Assembly (NCBI GenBank): GCA_020310875.1
Contig: CM035407.1
Coordinates: 225,859,468 to 225,923,467 of the forward strand
Length of the DNA: 64,000 nucleotides
From: Ceratopteris richardii
Lineage: Eukaryota > Streptophyta > Polypodiopsida > Polypodiales > Pteridaceae
Direction of reading: 5' to 3'
Shown: piece by piece, positions 1 through 12,090 of the stretch
Layout of the letters: the number at the start of each line of letters is the position of its first letter
Numbering within the stretch: the stretch's first letter is position 1
Position numbers and translations under genes: made by a program
Notes under the pieces: generated by a model
Told to the model about the DNA's origin: nothing
The model's database searches: none
Seen by the model: only the letters and a program-made list of their open reading frames with translations

Positions 1-1435
1 AGCATAGTGAGACTTATCCTTATCACTACGAGGCACCACCTATGGAACAAAATTGGGAGCCTGAATACTCCAATGTCATGTATACAAATCCTAACCTTAG
101 GCCCCAGTTAAGACAAGTAAGACCACAAGCCCCTAGAGGACCATGTTTTAGATGCCACGGTGACCATTTCATTCGTGAATGTCCCCTCTCACCAACTCTG
201 GGACAAGGACAGAACATCACAATACAAGTCTTTTGCCCTGAATGCGGCAAAGACCGTCTCTCGAGAGATTATCCAAGAAACCCCTCTAGTGCACCCAAGC
301 TTACACCTATTAATGTGGTAGGCTTAGTAGTGGATTCAAGCACCAATAGCATTAATGTGGCTCCTATACAAGTAGTCACTAGAGCACAAGCCTTAAAAGA
401 GGAAAAGCCAACTGAACAATCAAAGTCAAGTGAATCAAGAGAGCCTAGTAAGCGGAAAACAAGAACATGGAAAGATACCAGAGAGAAGGCCAATCGTAAG
501 TGGAATATAAAGTTATCATAACTAGAAGAAAGCCTGAAAGAAGCAAAAAGCAAAATAGAAGATATCGCCTCTCAAAATCCCTCGCATGTCAAAACTCCAT
601 CCACTCCACTGCATCCCACCCCACCACCCATTGTAAATAAACCGCAACGAGGGTCTGTTCTTGTAGATCCAAACCCAGAAGGCTTGACATGATGTTCAAG
701 GCCTATCGGGCTCGACTTCAAGAAGGGCCTACAACTGCAAACCTAGACAAGAGCTATCCTAGAGCAGATTTAGAGATTGAACGGACCAAAATGTGCATGA
801 AAATGGTAGAGCTAGCTCAAGCTATGCTTGAGACCAATTAACAGTTCAATCAGACAAATGCTATTCAACCGGGTTTGCATCCAGGGCTTACTAGAAAGAT
901 TAGATCAGTTGGTAAACAAACCTCATGTTTCTTTACCTTCACAGGCCCAACCAATTGTTGAAAGAGGAAGCTCACCATCAAGGGGAGCTTACGTTCCTAA
1001 TTCCACGGATGTTGGAACACCTCTTTCAATTTAATAGTAATCTCAAGAGTTCTTGCGGGAAATACAAGAGGAAACATGGGAGAAGGAGAAGGGTACATCC
1101 CGTCCTTATCCTAAAATTGGTTATTCGCATGATCAATTTCCCCAAGACATCCGATCTATCTACAGAGATCAAGTACAACAACAAGAAGATGAAAGATTAG
1201 ATTTTGAATCTAATTCTTTAGAAGATCTACCACAATTCACATGCCCATCGGAATCTGAATCTCTCCAAATTAGGGCTCCCACAATCTTGGTAAGAAATGA
1301 AGACTCAGTGGTTCCAAGGAACATGGATGTCGTGAAGAACACTAAGGTTTAGTGTCCTCTCACCGTAGAAGAGTTGCTCAAAGTAAAACCTGAGTTATGG
1401 AATCATGTGGCGGATCAAGTTTGAGAACTTGATTC
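1..1435 (+). mobile_element. Gyp1 (Ty3/gypsy) gag 3' part and gag-pol linker, fragment
   Basis: This is a third copy of the Gyp1 family, in the opposite orientation to the large copy at 4.4-14.4 kb. A CCHC zinc knuckle (CFRCHGDHFIREC, about 144-182) is followed by a second knuckle-like segment (FCPECGKDRLSRDYP, about 231-275). A basic stretch (TWKDTREKANRKW) and a long acidic linker ending near CPLTVEELL (about 1,350-1,380) come next. The same order is seen on the minus strand between about 10,780 and 9,600, which fixes the family. Gag knuckles bind element RNA during particle assembly. The fragment is cut by the left window edge and stops near 1,435, before the protease. Broken in several places. 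Confidence 0.8.
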
Positions 1436-1469
1436 CAGTAGACCAAAAGTAGGCTCTAAGCAAAGAGTA

Positions 1470-2040
1470 CTGGAGTAAAAAAAACATCCTAAGGAGGGAA
1501 AAAAGTGCCCTATACCAAAAAATACCCCCCCTTAGAGTGATGCAGTGAGCAAGGAGTTGGCATTCATGTATAAGGAAGTGCCAAGCTATGTGGAAAGAGA
1601 TCAATCCACAAAAGGGAGTAAGCCTAGGCCTTTGTGGAAAGCTTCAAAATTCTCCCAAGGTAGAGCCTTTGTGAAAAGATATGTAATGTTATCCTGTGTG
1701 GGCACATATGCCAAACTGATCTCTCTAGCAGAGAACCTCTCCCTAACATAATCATAATGCACCTCAATGTGATTTGTGCAAGCATGGAACACATGGTTCC
1801 TTACAACTACCAATGCGCTTTGACTCTCAATGAAGATGGTGGTGGTAGAAGAGTGACCAACAACCAAATCAACCAAAATGCATGTGAGCCACACACACTC
1901 AATAGTACTTGTGAAAGCTGCCCTATACTCATCCTCACAACTAGAAGTGGCCACAATAGGCTACTTCTTGATCAACCAAGATATGCATGAGCTACCAAGC
2001 ATGAAGCAAAAACCACTAATGAAAACACAAGTTTCATAGC
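1470..2040 (-). mobile_element. Cop1 (Ty1/copia) RNase H end and partial 3' LTR, fragment
   Basis: The minus strand encodes the C-terminal part of a copia RNase H, with the family motifs WLIKKQPIVATSSCEDEY and YVPTQDNITYLFTKALPWE. The same segment occurs at 42.6-43.1 kb (-) and 63.1-63.5 kb (+). Below it, about 1,475-1,600 matches the 3' LTR junction of the 42.4 kb copy, including the shared stretch around agtgatgcagtgagcaagga. It may be the 3' remnant of the Cop1 copy whose gag-protease lies at 15.9-16.7 kb, the part between having been displaced by Cop2 plus Gyp1 and otherwise lost. That link is inference. Confidence 0.75.
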
Positions 2041-4391
2041 AACCATTACAATAGCTTTGAATCTACAAAGCTTTATTCCATCAAGTGTCTTTGCCATCAT
2101 ATCTGCTACTTGCTTTTTAGTAGGAACAAAAGAAATGTCAATCTCCATTGCCATGAGCGTCTCTTTGATGAAGTGGTAATGAACCTCTATGTGTTTGGTT
2201 CTTGCATGGAAAATAGGGTTTATCGGTAGATGCTCGGAACTTACATTATCTCCAAATATGTGAGATTTAGAACTTACAAGTCCCAAATCTGTATACAATG
2301 CTTTTAACCATATTGCTTCTTGAGTTTCTATGGTCAAACCTCTGTACTTTGCTTCAGTTGAGGATAAAGATACTATAGGTTGCTTCTTGGAACTCCATGA
2401 CACTAGGTTCGAACATGCAAATGCTAAGTAAGCAAAAGTACTTCTTCTATCATCCTTAGATCTTGCCCAATCTGCATCTGAATAGATTTTGATATCAAAA
2501 TCTGAAGAGTAAGGATAGAATAATACTTCATTGAATGTACCTTTGAGATACTTAAGTACTCTCTTAGCTGCATCCATGTGTGGTCTTCTCAATGAGTGCA
2601 TGAATTGACTAAGCACTCACACACTATATGAGATGTCTGCCCTTGTATAAGTAGCATATATCAAGCTACCTACCAAGCTTTGATACTCTTTAATGTCTTC
2701 AATTTTCTCACCTTCATAAACACTAAGTTTATGATTCATCTCCAAAGGTGTACCTGCAAGTTTTATGTTCTCCATTTTGAACTTGAGAAGAAGATCTTGA
2801 ATGTATCTTCTCTGAGTCAAATACATTCCTTCGTCTGTGTATATCATCTACATATGTAGGAAATATGTGAGATCACCTAAGTCACTAATTTTGAACTCCT
2901 CTTGCATGTCTCTCTTGATCCTTTGAATGCCATTTTATTCATCACTAGTCACAATAATATCATCTACATATACACATAGATAGATAATCTGATTGTGATC
3001 CCTTTTGATGAATAGAGAAGGATCTGAGTTGCTTGCTTTGAACCCTTGATCTTGAAGATATGTAATCAACTTGTAATTCCATGCTCTAGGAGCTTGTTTC
3101 AATCCATACAGTGCTTTCTTAAGTCTACAAACATAAGATGGATGATTATGGTTTTCAAAACTTGGTGGTTGTGACATGTATACCTCTTCACTTATCCAAC
3201 CATTAAGAATGCATTTTTCACATTAAGTTGGAGGAGTCTCCAATTCCTTGCAGCAGCTACACTTATCAATGTCTTGATTGTAGTCATCTTTGCAACTGGT
3301 GAGAATGTTTCCTCATAGTCTATACCATGATTTTGTGAGCATCCTTTGGAAACTAATCTTGCCTTGTACTTGCAAATTGATCCGTCTGAACTTCTTTTAA
3401 CTTTATATACCCATCTGCAACAAATTACCTTTTGATTCGGTGACATTGGAACCAAATCCCAACTGTCCATCTCCTTCAATGCTTTCTTCTTTCATGGCCT
3501 TTTCCCAATTAGGGTTTCCCTTCGCCTCTTCACAGTTGAGGGTTTCTCTAAAATAGAGTCTTTTCCCAAGTAGATTGAATGGCTCATAAGAAATGTGGAA
3601 TCATATCCATACCGTTCTAGGTTTTTTTTTCTCTCTTACTGATCTTCTAGGTGCTTGTTTGGAGCATTCTCCAACCTCTTGCATCTTTGCTTTGCCTCTT
3701 GGCTTCCATAGCTTGTAATCCTTTTCCCTTTCATCTTGGTCATCGTTTGTATCACTTCTTGGATCCTTGACCTGTGTATCATGCTTGCATTCTAATTGAT
3801 GAGGATTAGAATCAAGATCATATGGTAGAGTTACCTTTTGTTTGTCTTCATCATACCAAGATGTGTGTTCTTCAAACACAACATCTCTAATTTTAGTGAA
3901 TTGCTTGGTTGAAGGATTATAGAACCTGTAACCCATCTGAGTTGAATCATATTCGATAAACGCTACCTTTGTTTCCCTTTTATCTAGCTTACCTCTTATT
4001 TGTGATGGTACATGAACATAAGCTAAACAACCAAACACCTTGCAATGTCCAAGACTAGGTTTTCTTCCATGTCATGCTTCATAAGGAGTCATACCTTGAA
4101 GTGATTTGGATGGTAGTCTGTTGACAAGATACATAGTAGTTGAAATAGCCTCTACCCATAGATAATGTGGCAACTTCTTCTCTTCAAGCATTGTTCTGGC
4201 TGATCCAACCAATGTCTTGTTTCTCCTCTCAGTGATTCCATTCAATTAAGGAGAGTACTTGGTACTCACTTCCCTTTTGATACCTTTATCCTGCAAGGAC
4301 TCATCAAACTCTTTGGAGAAGTATTCCCCCCTCCATAAGATCTAAGCTTCTTTAGTGATCTACCTAAATGATTCTCCACATGTGCTAGATA
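2040..4391 (-). mobile_element. Cop2 (Ty1/copia) integrase tail, reverse transcriptase and RNase H
   Basis: On the minus strand the order is: integrase C-terminal region (about 4,391-3,600, with VNRLPSKSLQGMTPYEA and GCLAYVHVPSQIRGK), reverse transcriptase (about 3,480-2,620, with [15 protein letters not shown] and [12 protein letters not shown]), then RNase H (about 2,615-2,050, with WSSKKQPIVSLSSTEAKY). This is standard copia order. The pol is very similar to that of the Cop2-like element at 38.8-41.1 kb. It stops abruptly at about 4,391 in the integrase, where Gyp1 begins. A matching copia gag start, primer site and 5' LTR reappear at 14.6-15.9 kb, so both parts are read as one Cop2 element split by Gyp1. 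No 3' LTR is seen. Broken in several places. Confidence 0.85.
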
Positions 4392-5393
4392 CTTTTTCTC
4401 AGAAGTTTCTTTGGTCCCGACTGTGATGAGGAGGATCCTATGTTCTCCCTCATCATCCTAGGATGATTGATTGGCATTGTCATTGGCTTCTCTGATCCCT
4501 TCATTTGATCCTTGTGTACCCATTGTTTCTTGGGACCACCTGTTTGTGACAATCGGGAAGTAGACTTCCCTACTGATATTCTTCTTCTACTGTAGGTGGC
4601 TTTCGCAGCGTTGTCTTCTTCATTTCTCTTTGCTTTTCTGTTCTGGTGGGATGCATCTAACTCCACCACTGATGTTTTGTCGAAGGCAACCCCTTCTTCT
4701 GATTTGCTTTTGATGGAGTCATTTGCTATGTCCTCTTCTGTGATTTGTTTCTCACTCTCGAGGATGTCTTGTCTATGAGGGGGTTTCTCTTCTTATAGAC
4801 TAAATATTTCTTTGTGCCCGACTTTGGATGAGATGTATCCTTGAGCTAGGTGAATGCTAACCTCATTCTCAATGATCCAGTCTTGGCCTAGGATCAGGTT
4901 CTCTATCACATCCTCGTCTTTACATACTAAGAATCGTTGCTCCATAGTGGAATTTCCTAGGTGGAGGGATACTGTGGCTTCTCCAATGCATTCTATAACT
5001 TGACCTCCTACACCTATCATGTGTTCTTTAGTGGGTGATATGTTTATTTGAAGCTTCTTGATGATTGTACTTTGTATGCAACTCAGTGCTACTCCCGAGT
5101 CTATCAAGGCATCTATTAGTTGGTAATCTATTGTTCCAATCCCTAGGTTTAAGTACGGCTGGGATATGCTGAGATTGGTTGTGTTGGTCTGGTGAACTTG
5201 ATAGTTGGCCGTGGGAATAGGCTCTTCCCCTTGTAGATACCGCTCATCCCTTTGTTGTATCCATTCTTTTCGTTTCTTGATACACTCTAGGGCTTCTAGT
5301 CTTGCCTCCTCTCTAATCCTCTCTTCCTCTCTCTTTCTATTTTGTGCACCTACCAGCCGTGCTAACATGTGGTCTGTCAATGGCTCCATGTAA
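4391..5393 (-). mobile_element. Gyp1 post-integrase segment: charged helix, retropepsin-like domain, basic tail
   Basis: This begins directly after the integrase C-terminal region. First comes a highly charged, probably helical or coiled-coil stretch (RKREEERIREEARLEALE). Then follows a domain with the retropepsin signature: the catalytic-type motif ALIDSG (codons about 5,093-5,110), a glycine turn (MIGVGG) and the closing motif LILGQDWI. A Ser/Lys-rich tail ends with GPKKLLRKS near 4,391. The 27 kb Gyp1 copy has the same parts in the same place (ALIDSGATT, LVLGQDWIYD). A protease domain also lies in the normal position between gag and RT, so this is an extra one. It could be a second protease, a decoy fold or a processing domain; its activity is unknown. 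Confidence 0.7.
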
Positions 5394-6900
5394 TGTTTTA
5401 CTCAACATCCACTTATGTAGATAGGAAGAACATCTCCATCCAGAGTCGCGAGATTAACCGCTCCACTCGTTGAAATCCTATTGATGATTAAGGGTCCATA
5501 GCCGCGCTTTTGCAGCTTCTTGGCATGTTGCTTCAAGGTCTAGACCAGGACTAAATCTCCTTCTTTTAGTCCTTTGTCTTTGATGTGCGCATCATAATAT
5601 GGCTTTTGTCTTCTCTTGGCCACATAAATTCCTGCAACCACCTATACTCTATTTTCATGTATCTTCTCAATTTGGTCTAGTTGCTTGGATAATTCATGCC
5701 CCGTCCATTCATACTGTTGTGCTATTCTCAAAGTGGGTATTAAAAAATTAATTGGTAAAATTACGTTTTGACCATACACTAGGTTAAAAGGTGTAGCTCC
5801 AATCGCGGTCTTGTAAGCAACACGGAAGGCCCAAATTGCATGATGCAATTGTTTGTCCCAATCTGACCTTCCACTATTGACTATCTTTGTCAATACAGTG
5901 CACAACACTTTATTGGAACTTTCTGCTTGCCCATTGGCTTGAGGATGATAAGGGGCTGATTTTTTATGGATCACCAGGAACTCATTCATTAAGGACTCGA
6001 TGACTTTCATTAATGAAGTGTGTTCCTTGATCACTCACTATTTCAATAGGTAATCCAAAGCGAGTAAAGATATGCTCAAAAAGGAATTTAGTAGTGGTCT
6101 GAGCATCGTTCTTTCTAGTAGCTTTAGCCTCTACCCATTTAGTCAAGTAATCCATAGCTACTATTATGTACTCAGCATGTGATCCCTTGGCTGGTGGGCT
6201 AATGGGTCCTATGAAATCAATACCCCATTTGGAAAAAGCTCTCGTGCAAACCATCGGTCTTAATTGCATGGCATCTCGTCGAATCGGATATTTAACTCTT
6301 TGGCATGTTTCACAACTCCGTAGATAAGTGTCTGCATCCATATGTAAAGTTGGCCACCACAAGCACACAAAGAGGATCATTTTCACAGTTCTTCCGGCTG
6401 AGAAATGTCCCCCTGCAGCACCTGCATGTGCCATTTCTAATATGGGTAAGTATTCTCCTTCATGTACACATAGCCATAGCTGATTATCTTTCCCTCTCTT
6501 GAACAATTGTCTTCCCATAATGACATAGTCTTTACTCATTTCCTCCAGGGCTCGTTTCCTTGTTAAACTGATTCCTTCCTCATGCTTTCGTGTTTTTATG
6601 AATTGCACTAATGTCTTACTCCAATTGGCTGCTATTGTGGAGAGATGTGTGATCATCCGGAGTGGTCTCCTGACATTCTGTGCATCTACTAACATATTCA
6701 TGAACATCTTTCGGCATATCCGGCCAATATACTCCTAGTCATTTCAATTCTCTTAGAGTTCCATGAATTCCTTTGTGCATTCTCCATTTATTTGTATGAG
6801 CTTGTTCAATCAAGTTTTTTTGTTCGTCTTCTTCTACGCATATGGACAATACACCGTTGGGTTCCTTATGGTACACACTTCCTTCTATTATGTGTAAGTT
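5394..6900 (-). mobile_element. Gyp1 integrase with two tandem H2C2 zinc-binding domains
   Basis: Reading the minus strand, a first H2C2-like zinc domain lies at about 6,830-6,690 (QAHTNKW...LGVYWPDM...CTEC). A second lies at about 6,440-6,290 (AHAGAAGGH...LWWPTLH...CETCQ). The catalytic core follows (GIDFIGPISPPAKGSHAEY, IVSDQGTHF, then YHPQANGQAE) and a C-terminal region (KEGDLVLVQTLKQ, SGAVNLATLDG) ending near 5,400. The H2C2 domain normally occurs once, just before the core, and helps the integrase multimerise and bind LTR ends. The duplication is also present in the Gyp1 copy at 28-29 kb. Integrase inserts the element cDNA into the genome. Broken. Confidence 0.8.
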
Positions 6901-8270
6901 TCATGATTGCACGATTTCTGTTCTACTCTTCTTGTTAATGGAGTGTAATGGTCCATGAGTGAGCACTGAGATTAGCTTTTCTGCCCAATTCGGACACGCT
7001 TCCAAATTGAACAGATAAGTGTCTAGCAAATCGTCTGGTACTCCACTTGGTGGTTCTCCATGTGTTAATCTCGAGAGGTGATCTGCTCTTATGTGGGTAT
7101 TTCCTTTTTTCACAATGACTTCAAAATCAAATTCCATTTATCTCACAAGCCTTCCCGTGTTGCAAGGCTTATTTACTGAGTACAATAAGGCTTGGTGATC
7201 TATGAAGAATTTGAATTTGTTGGCTAAGAGATAATGTCTGAATTTCTTTATAACGTACACGATTCCTAATCCTTCTCTCTTCGTAGTCATATAGTTTCTC
7301 TCGACTTGATTCAGTTGTCTACTTGCGTAGGCAATGGGATGGTCAGATTTTCCTTCATCTGCTGGTTGAGCTAAGATGCATCCTATTGCGTAATTGGAAG
7401 CGTCCACATGAATATGAAAAGGCTTGGTCCAATTGGGTGTTTTCAAAATAGGAGCCGTACTAAGCCTCTTCTTTAGCTCATTAAATGCCTTCTCGCATTC
7501 GTCAGTCCATGTGAATTGAGTCAACAATCCATACAAGGGTTTGGCAATTATGGCATACATGTGAATAAATCTTCGATAGTATCCACAATGACCTATAAAT
7601 GCTTGCACTTCTTTAGCATTCTTTGGTCTAGGAAGTTCTAAGATTACTTTGATTTTTTCTTCATCTATAGATATGCCATTCCTAGAGACAATGTGTCCTA
7701 GGATTTTCCTTTGCCTTACCATGAAAATACACTTCTCAGGATTTAGACAGACTCTATATTGTCGGCATTTTTCAAATATTTTTTGCAATTTCGGAATATG
7801 TTCTTGTCTCTGATTTGAATATGTACACAGGTCGTCTACATATACTTCCATACTCTTCTTAAGAAATTCTTTGAACATGTGACACATCAACCTTTGGAAA
7901 GTGGCTGGGGCGTTAGTGAGTCCAAAGGGCATCACTCTAAAAGTGTAGAGTCCCCATTCAGTCGCAAATGCCATCTTGTCTAGGTCCTCAATAGCAATGG
8001 CTACTTGATTGTATCCACAGAATCCATCTAGGAAGCTATAGACTTCTTTCCCCGCAACCCTTTCCAATAGGTGATCGGTGATAGGTAATGAATAACTATC
8101 ACAGATCGTGGTTGCATTGAATTTCTTTAGGTTAATGCACACTCTAAGTTTTCTGTTCTTTTTAGGTACAACAACTAGTAGTGACACCCATTAAGTGTGT
8201 TCTATCTCATAAATAAATCCAACTGCTAATAGCTTGTCTATTTCTTCCTTTATTTTTGCAGCATAGACCT
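6900..8270 (-). mobile_element. Gyp1 reverse transcriptase and RNase H
   Basis: Reverse transcriptase motifs on the minus strand, in order: RKLRVCINLKKFNA, SFLDGFCGYNQVAI, MPFGLTNAPATFQRLM, and the catalytic VYVDD. The thumb region follows (GHIVSRNGI, FIGHCGYYRRFI). RNase H begins at HIHVDASNYAIGCILAQP (about 7,400) and runs through FIDHQALLYSVNKPC and THIRADHLSRL to about 7,060, with a linker to about 6,900. These enzymes copy the element RNA into DNA and degrade the RNA strand. The large uninterrupted stretch here suggests the copy is not very ancient, although the element as a whole is broken. Confidence 0.88.
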
Positions 8271-10480
8271 CATTATACGTGCAAGGGCATTGTTTTGATG
8301 GTTTTGCCTCAGATGTCATTGGTATTCAGTGAGAACAAATGGATGGTTCCACACCTTTAAGGTCCTTATAAGTCCAAGCAAATACATCTCGATATTCTTG
8401 ATTAGTCGTATCAGTTCTCTTTCCTCCTCCGTTGACACATCCTTCCCTATGTATGTACATCTTTCTTCCCCATCTTCTATAGTTACTATGATTTTCTTGG
8501 TTTGTTCCTTGTTATCATACGCCTCTCCGTCTCTTGCCTCTCGCTTAGGCATTTGAATCGCTACTTTTCTTTCTTCTACTTCATATCTTTTGAAGTGTTC
8601 TGGTACTTCAAAAAGATTTGGGGTTCGTTCACTCTTACTTACACTGTCCTCTTGATTCAGCTCTATAGGGGCCGTTTCGATTGCTAACACTTTGGTTGTT
8701 CCGTACTTCTCTTCAGCTTGAATGGCTACTAGATAATGTTCCTCCGAATCAAATTTTGGTTCCATTTCGATGCTCTCGTATTCTTCTTTCCATTCTTTTT
8801 CTAATATTTCTCCTGCTTCGACCTCTTGTAGCACTACCATGTACAAGTTTACATCGTAGCCTTCTTCGTCCAGACATCCGTTCATGGTCAAAACTTCTTC
8901 ATTCACACACACATCCAAGGTTGCTAAGATCTCCATCCATCCGTGTGGTTCGAATGCTTCATCAGGGAAGATTTGAGGCATGTACATTGGGTCTTCTATG
9001 GGTAAAAAATTTGGATGTCCTGTGGGCCATAACTGTGTCTTGTTATCCTCTTTCTTGGCTTCTTTACACATCCATAATTGGGCATTCTCATGCATCCATG
9101 ATTGATCGCTTGATCCAACACTATGAATAGACAAATCATCTTCCTCCTTGTGTATGGGATTCCATTGTAGTGGAGGCACATCTCGGTATGCAAAGGTATG
9201 CAGGTTTATCTTGGTAGTGTTTCCTTGATGTTGAAGGTATATTGAATCTCGTCCCCAATCTTGCACTACCCTAAGTTGTCTCATAAATGGTCGTCCTAAT
9301 ATCATTTCGTAATTATTTGCCTTACCAAATTGGCAAATCGCTAATGTATGCTCAAATTCCACTCCACAGGTGGTCTAATATAGCCTTGGTCATGTATCCA
9401 TTGTATGTGACCGATAGACATGTGTTACCCTCATCTCCTTCATTGAATTCTCCGACTTTATCCACGGGAATTTGTACGTTAGGAGGGTTATCCTTTTCCT
9501 TGTCTCCCTTTCCGCTCTTTTCCTACTCTAATTCTAATTGTCTTGCTAATTGTTTCCATAATTGTGGTTTGGCTCAAAATAATTCTTCCACCGTCAATGG
9601 GCACTGTACCTTAGTGTTTTTGAGTTCTATGAGATTGTGTGAGTTCTTATCTGAGGTTTCCTGTTCTTTTCCTCTCATCGTGGGAGCACGAATGATCTTG
9701 GATTCCTTCTTGTATTCACCCAGTTAGTTTGGTAGGGTGGAGAGGCTCTGGGCTTCCTCCCTGTTTCAATCTAATATAGAAACTTCTTTGTACATGTCCT
9801 CCATGTTTGGTGGCGGTTGATAGTCTCCTACCTCTAGCTCCTCAAAAGGAAGTCTTGCAACTCCATTCCTCTTCCATTGATCTTCCCGAATTTTGGTCCA
9901 CAACTCGCTTGGCCAATCAGCCTCTAAATCTGAGACTGTGGACATAGGTTTGTCTCGTGTTTTCAGTTGTTCTAGCTCATCATTCTTCTCTTTTGGTTTC
10001 TTGCTCTTGGCTTTGATACAATAATTGTATTTATCCTCCGATATTCTTTTCTCGGGGAGAGCTGGGATAGTCTTCTCTAGGGTGGTGTGAGCTATCTCTA
10101 TAAGTTTTCTACATATCGCCAACCTCTCCCTCTCTAACTCCCCCTATGGGTAAAGCTTTTCATGCTGCTCCACATTCAATCCATTATTTATTCTAGCTTG
10201 GTAAGCTTTCAACCACATGTCTAAAGCATCTGGTTTTGGGTCACCTAGAATTGATCCTGGCTTTTTTGGCTCTCATGTCTGCGGTGTAAAGGATATTTCT
10301 TCCTAGACTTCAGATTCTTTTGGCTCCTTATTACCGCGAGTATGCTTCTTGTCCTCCTTGTTTTTATTTTTCATCCATTTTTCCTTGAGTTTCTCTCTCC
10401 TATCCTTCCAGTTTTGGCTTTTTGTTGTTTGGGTACCCTCACGTTGGTCCTCTGAATCTGCCACTATTTGTATTCTGGGT
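8270..10480 (-). mobile_element. Gyp1 gag-pol linker, protease and acidic spacer
   Basis: A basic and acidic linker (about 10,480-9,550; NWKDRREKLKEKW, CPLTVEEL) leads into a protease region. That region is seen as TCLSVTYNGYMTKAILD near 9,440-9,390 and NYEMILGRPFMRQLRVV near 9,310-9,250, the usual start and end of a retropepsin domain. A long Glu-rich spacer (about 9,200-8,300) separates it from the reverse transcriptase. The linker is shared with the plus-strand fragment at 500-1,430. Retropepsins cut the element polyprotein. The spacer has no domain that I recognise. Broken. Confidence 0.65.
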
Positions 10481-12090
10481 TCTACCGGTTTACTCTTTTC
10501 CAATCAGGGTCTCCTTGTTTTCTTTCTTGTCCTTTGGTTTGTGCATGTGTAATGGCCTTCAAGGGCACTGTGTATTCCTTTTCACTTCCTGATGGCTCAA
10601 TCACATCTATCACGTTAATGGGTGTAGTGTCATGAGCCTTACTAGGGTCTTTCGGGCAATACCGAAAGAGATGTTCCTTTCCACAATCACTACAATACCC
10701 TTCCCATGTCCTCGGGGGTGGTGGGTTATATGGTCTCATACATTCTCTGATAAAGAGGTCTCCTCCGCATCTATAATATGGTCCTCTTGGCATAGGTGGT
10801 CTGATGGGTGGTCTTACAGTTGCTGGTGCTTTAGGCGCAATGTACATTAGTGTTGACACCTCATGTCCATAGACATTGTCATACCCTTCATATCCATAGT
10901 ATTGCGGGTCATGCGCTTGCTCGTACTCCATCAAGCTGGTGTCGTAGTGATAATAATCTCCTTGGGTTTGCTCGTATCCTGGGTTCGTTGATTCCACATT
11001 GGTTATTGGTGATACTGGCACTATGGCTCTTTCTAAGTTTTCCTCGGGTTGAGCATATTTGACAGGTACTACATGCTGAGAAAGTGACGGTTGTGGTCCT
11101 AACACTGGCTGAGGTTGTGTATATTGTCCTTGTTTGTATGGCCTAGGTGCTCCTAGTGGTGCTAGATAGGAATTATACCTTGGAACCTCCCTACCTGGCT
11201 CTCTAGGTGGGTATCCATATGGCCGATACAGAGGTGGGTTTAACGGTCGTGTCTGCCTGTTGAATGGGCAATTTTCCGTGGTGTGGTTGGTGTATTTCTG
11301 TTCTATGTGGCAATACAAAGTGGGTCCTTGATGTGGCTGCCTATTATAAGGGTAAGCTTGAGGCACACCTGTTCCACCTCGTGCACACATGTGAGTGGGG
11401 TGATCACCACCACATAGGCCACATCTTTGTAACATGGGTATTCTTAGTGATGGATGCGGGTAGTTCCTCTGTCCGTGGACTCCTAACTTTTTGGCTACAA
11501 GTTCTGCTAACTCTTCTACATTGTTTGAGCTAGATGTTACTATGCTTCTGGTGTCTTCCGATTTAGTAGGACTGGTTGCACTCTTGAGATCATCTGCTAG
11601 GTTGTCCTCTAGGTCAATGCACTCTTGAGGACATTCACTCAACGTCTGTAGCCTCTTTACATAGACTAAAGTTCTTAAAGTTCTGTTTGTTAGTTCGTCC
11701 AAGAATAGTGAGATCATTTTCTATTGCGTTGGTCTCTCTGTCACTGGGCAACTATCAACATATTGATTGAATCGTCGGGCAGCTGTTTTCACAGTTTCAT
11801 TGGGGTTTTGTTTGAAGCTATGGATTAATGAAGAAGAATTATGTTTAATCCCTCTCTTAGTGAACTCCCCTATGAATTCGTGAAAGAACTACTCAATATC
11901 TCCAAATTGATTGGGGTCTAGTGACTCGAACCAAGTCAAAGTTGTTCCTGTGAGAGTGAGTCCAAAGGACTCGTACTGCACAAAGAAATCATCTACTTGT
12001 TCAGCTCTTAAAACTTGTTTAAATTCAGCGATGTGATCGTAAGGTTCTCCTGTCTCGTCATAATGATTTCTCATGCATTTGGCCACTTGA
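10480..12090 (-). mobile_element. Gyp1 gag module 2: capsid-like domain and a cluster of four zinc-knuckle-like motifs
   Basis: A capsid-like segment (about 12,086-11,700; MRNHYDETGEPYDHIAEF, TLTWFESLDP) resembles the retrotransposon gag family. It is followed by a nucleocapsid part with CGLCGGDHPTHMC (11,385-11,423), a degenerate CHIEQKYTNHTTENC (11,268-11,312), RCGGDLFIREC (about 10,740-10,780) and CSDCGKEHLFRYC (about 10,660-10,700). Pro/Tyr-rich linkers separate them. CCHC knuckles bind RNA in the particle. Four knuckle-like motifs is a high number for a plant gypsy gag. The last two match the plus-strand copy at 144-275. Confidence 0.75.

Noticed and set aside
8329-9727. Plus-strand frames of 60-150 codons opposite Gyp1
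   Set aside because: They are antisense shadows of the Gyp1 protease-spacer region and match nothing known.
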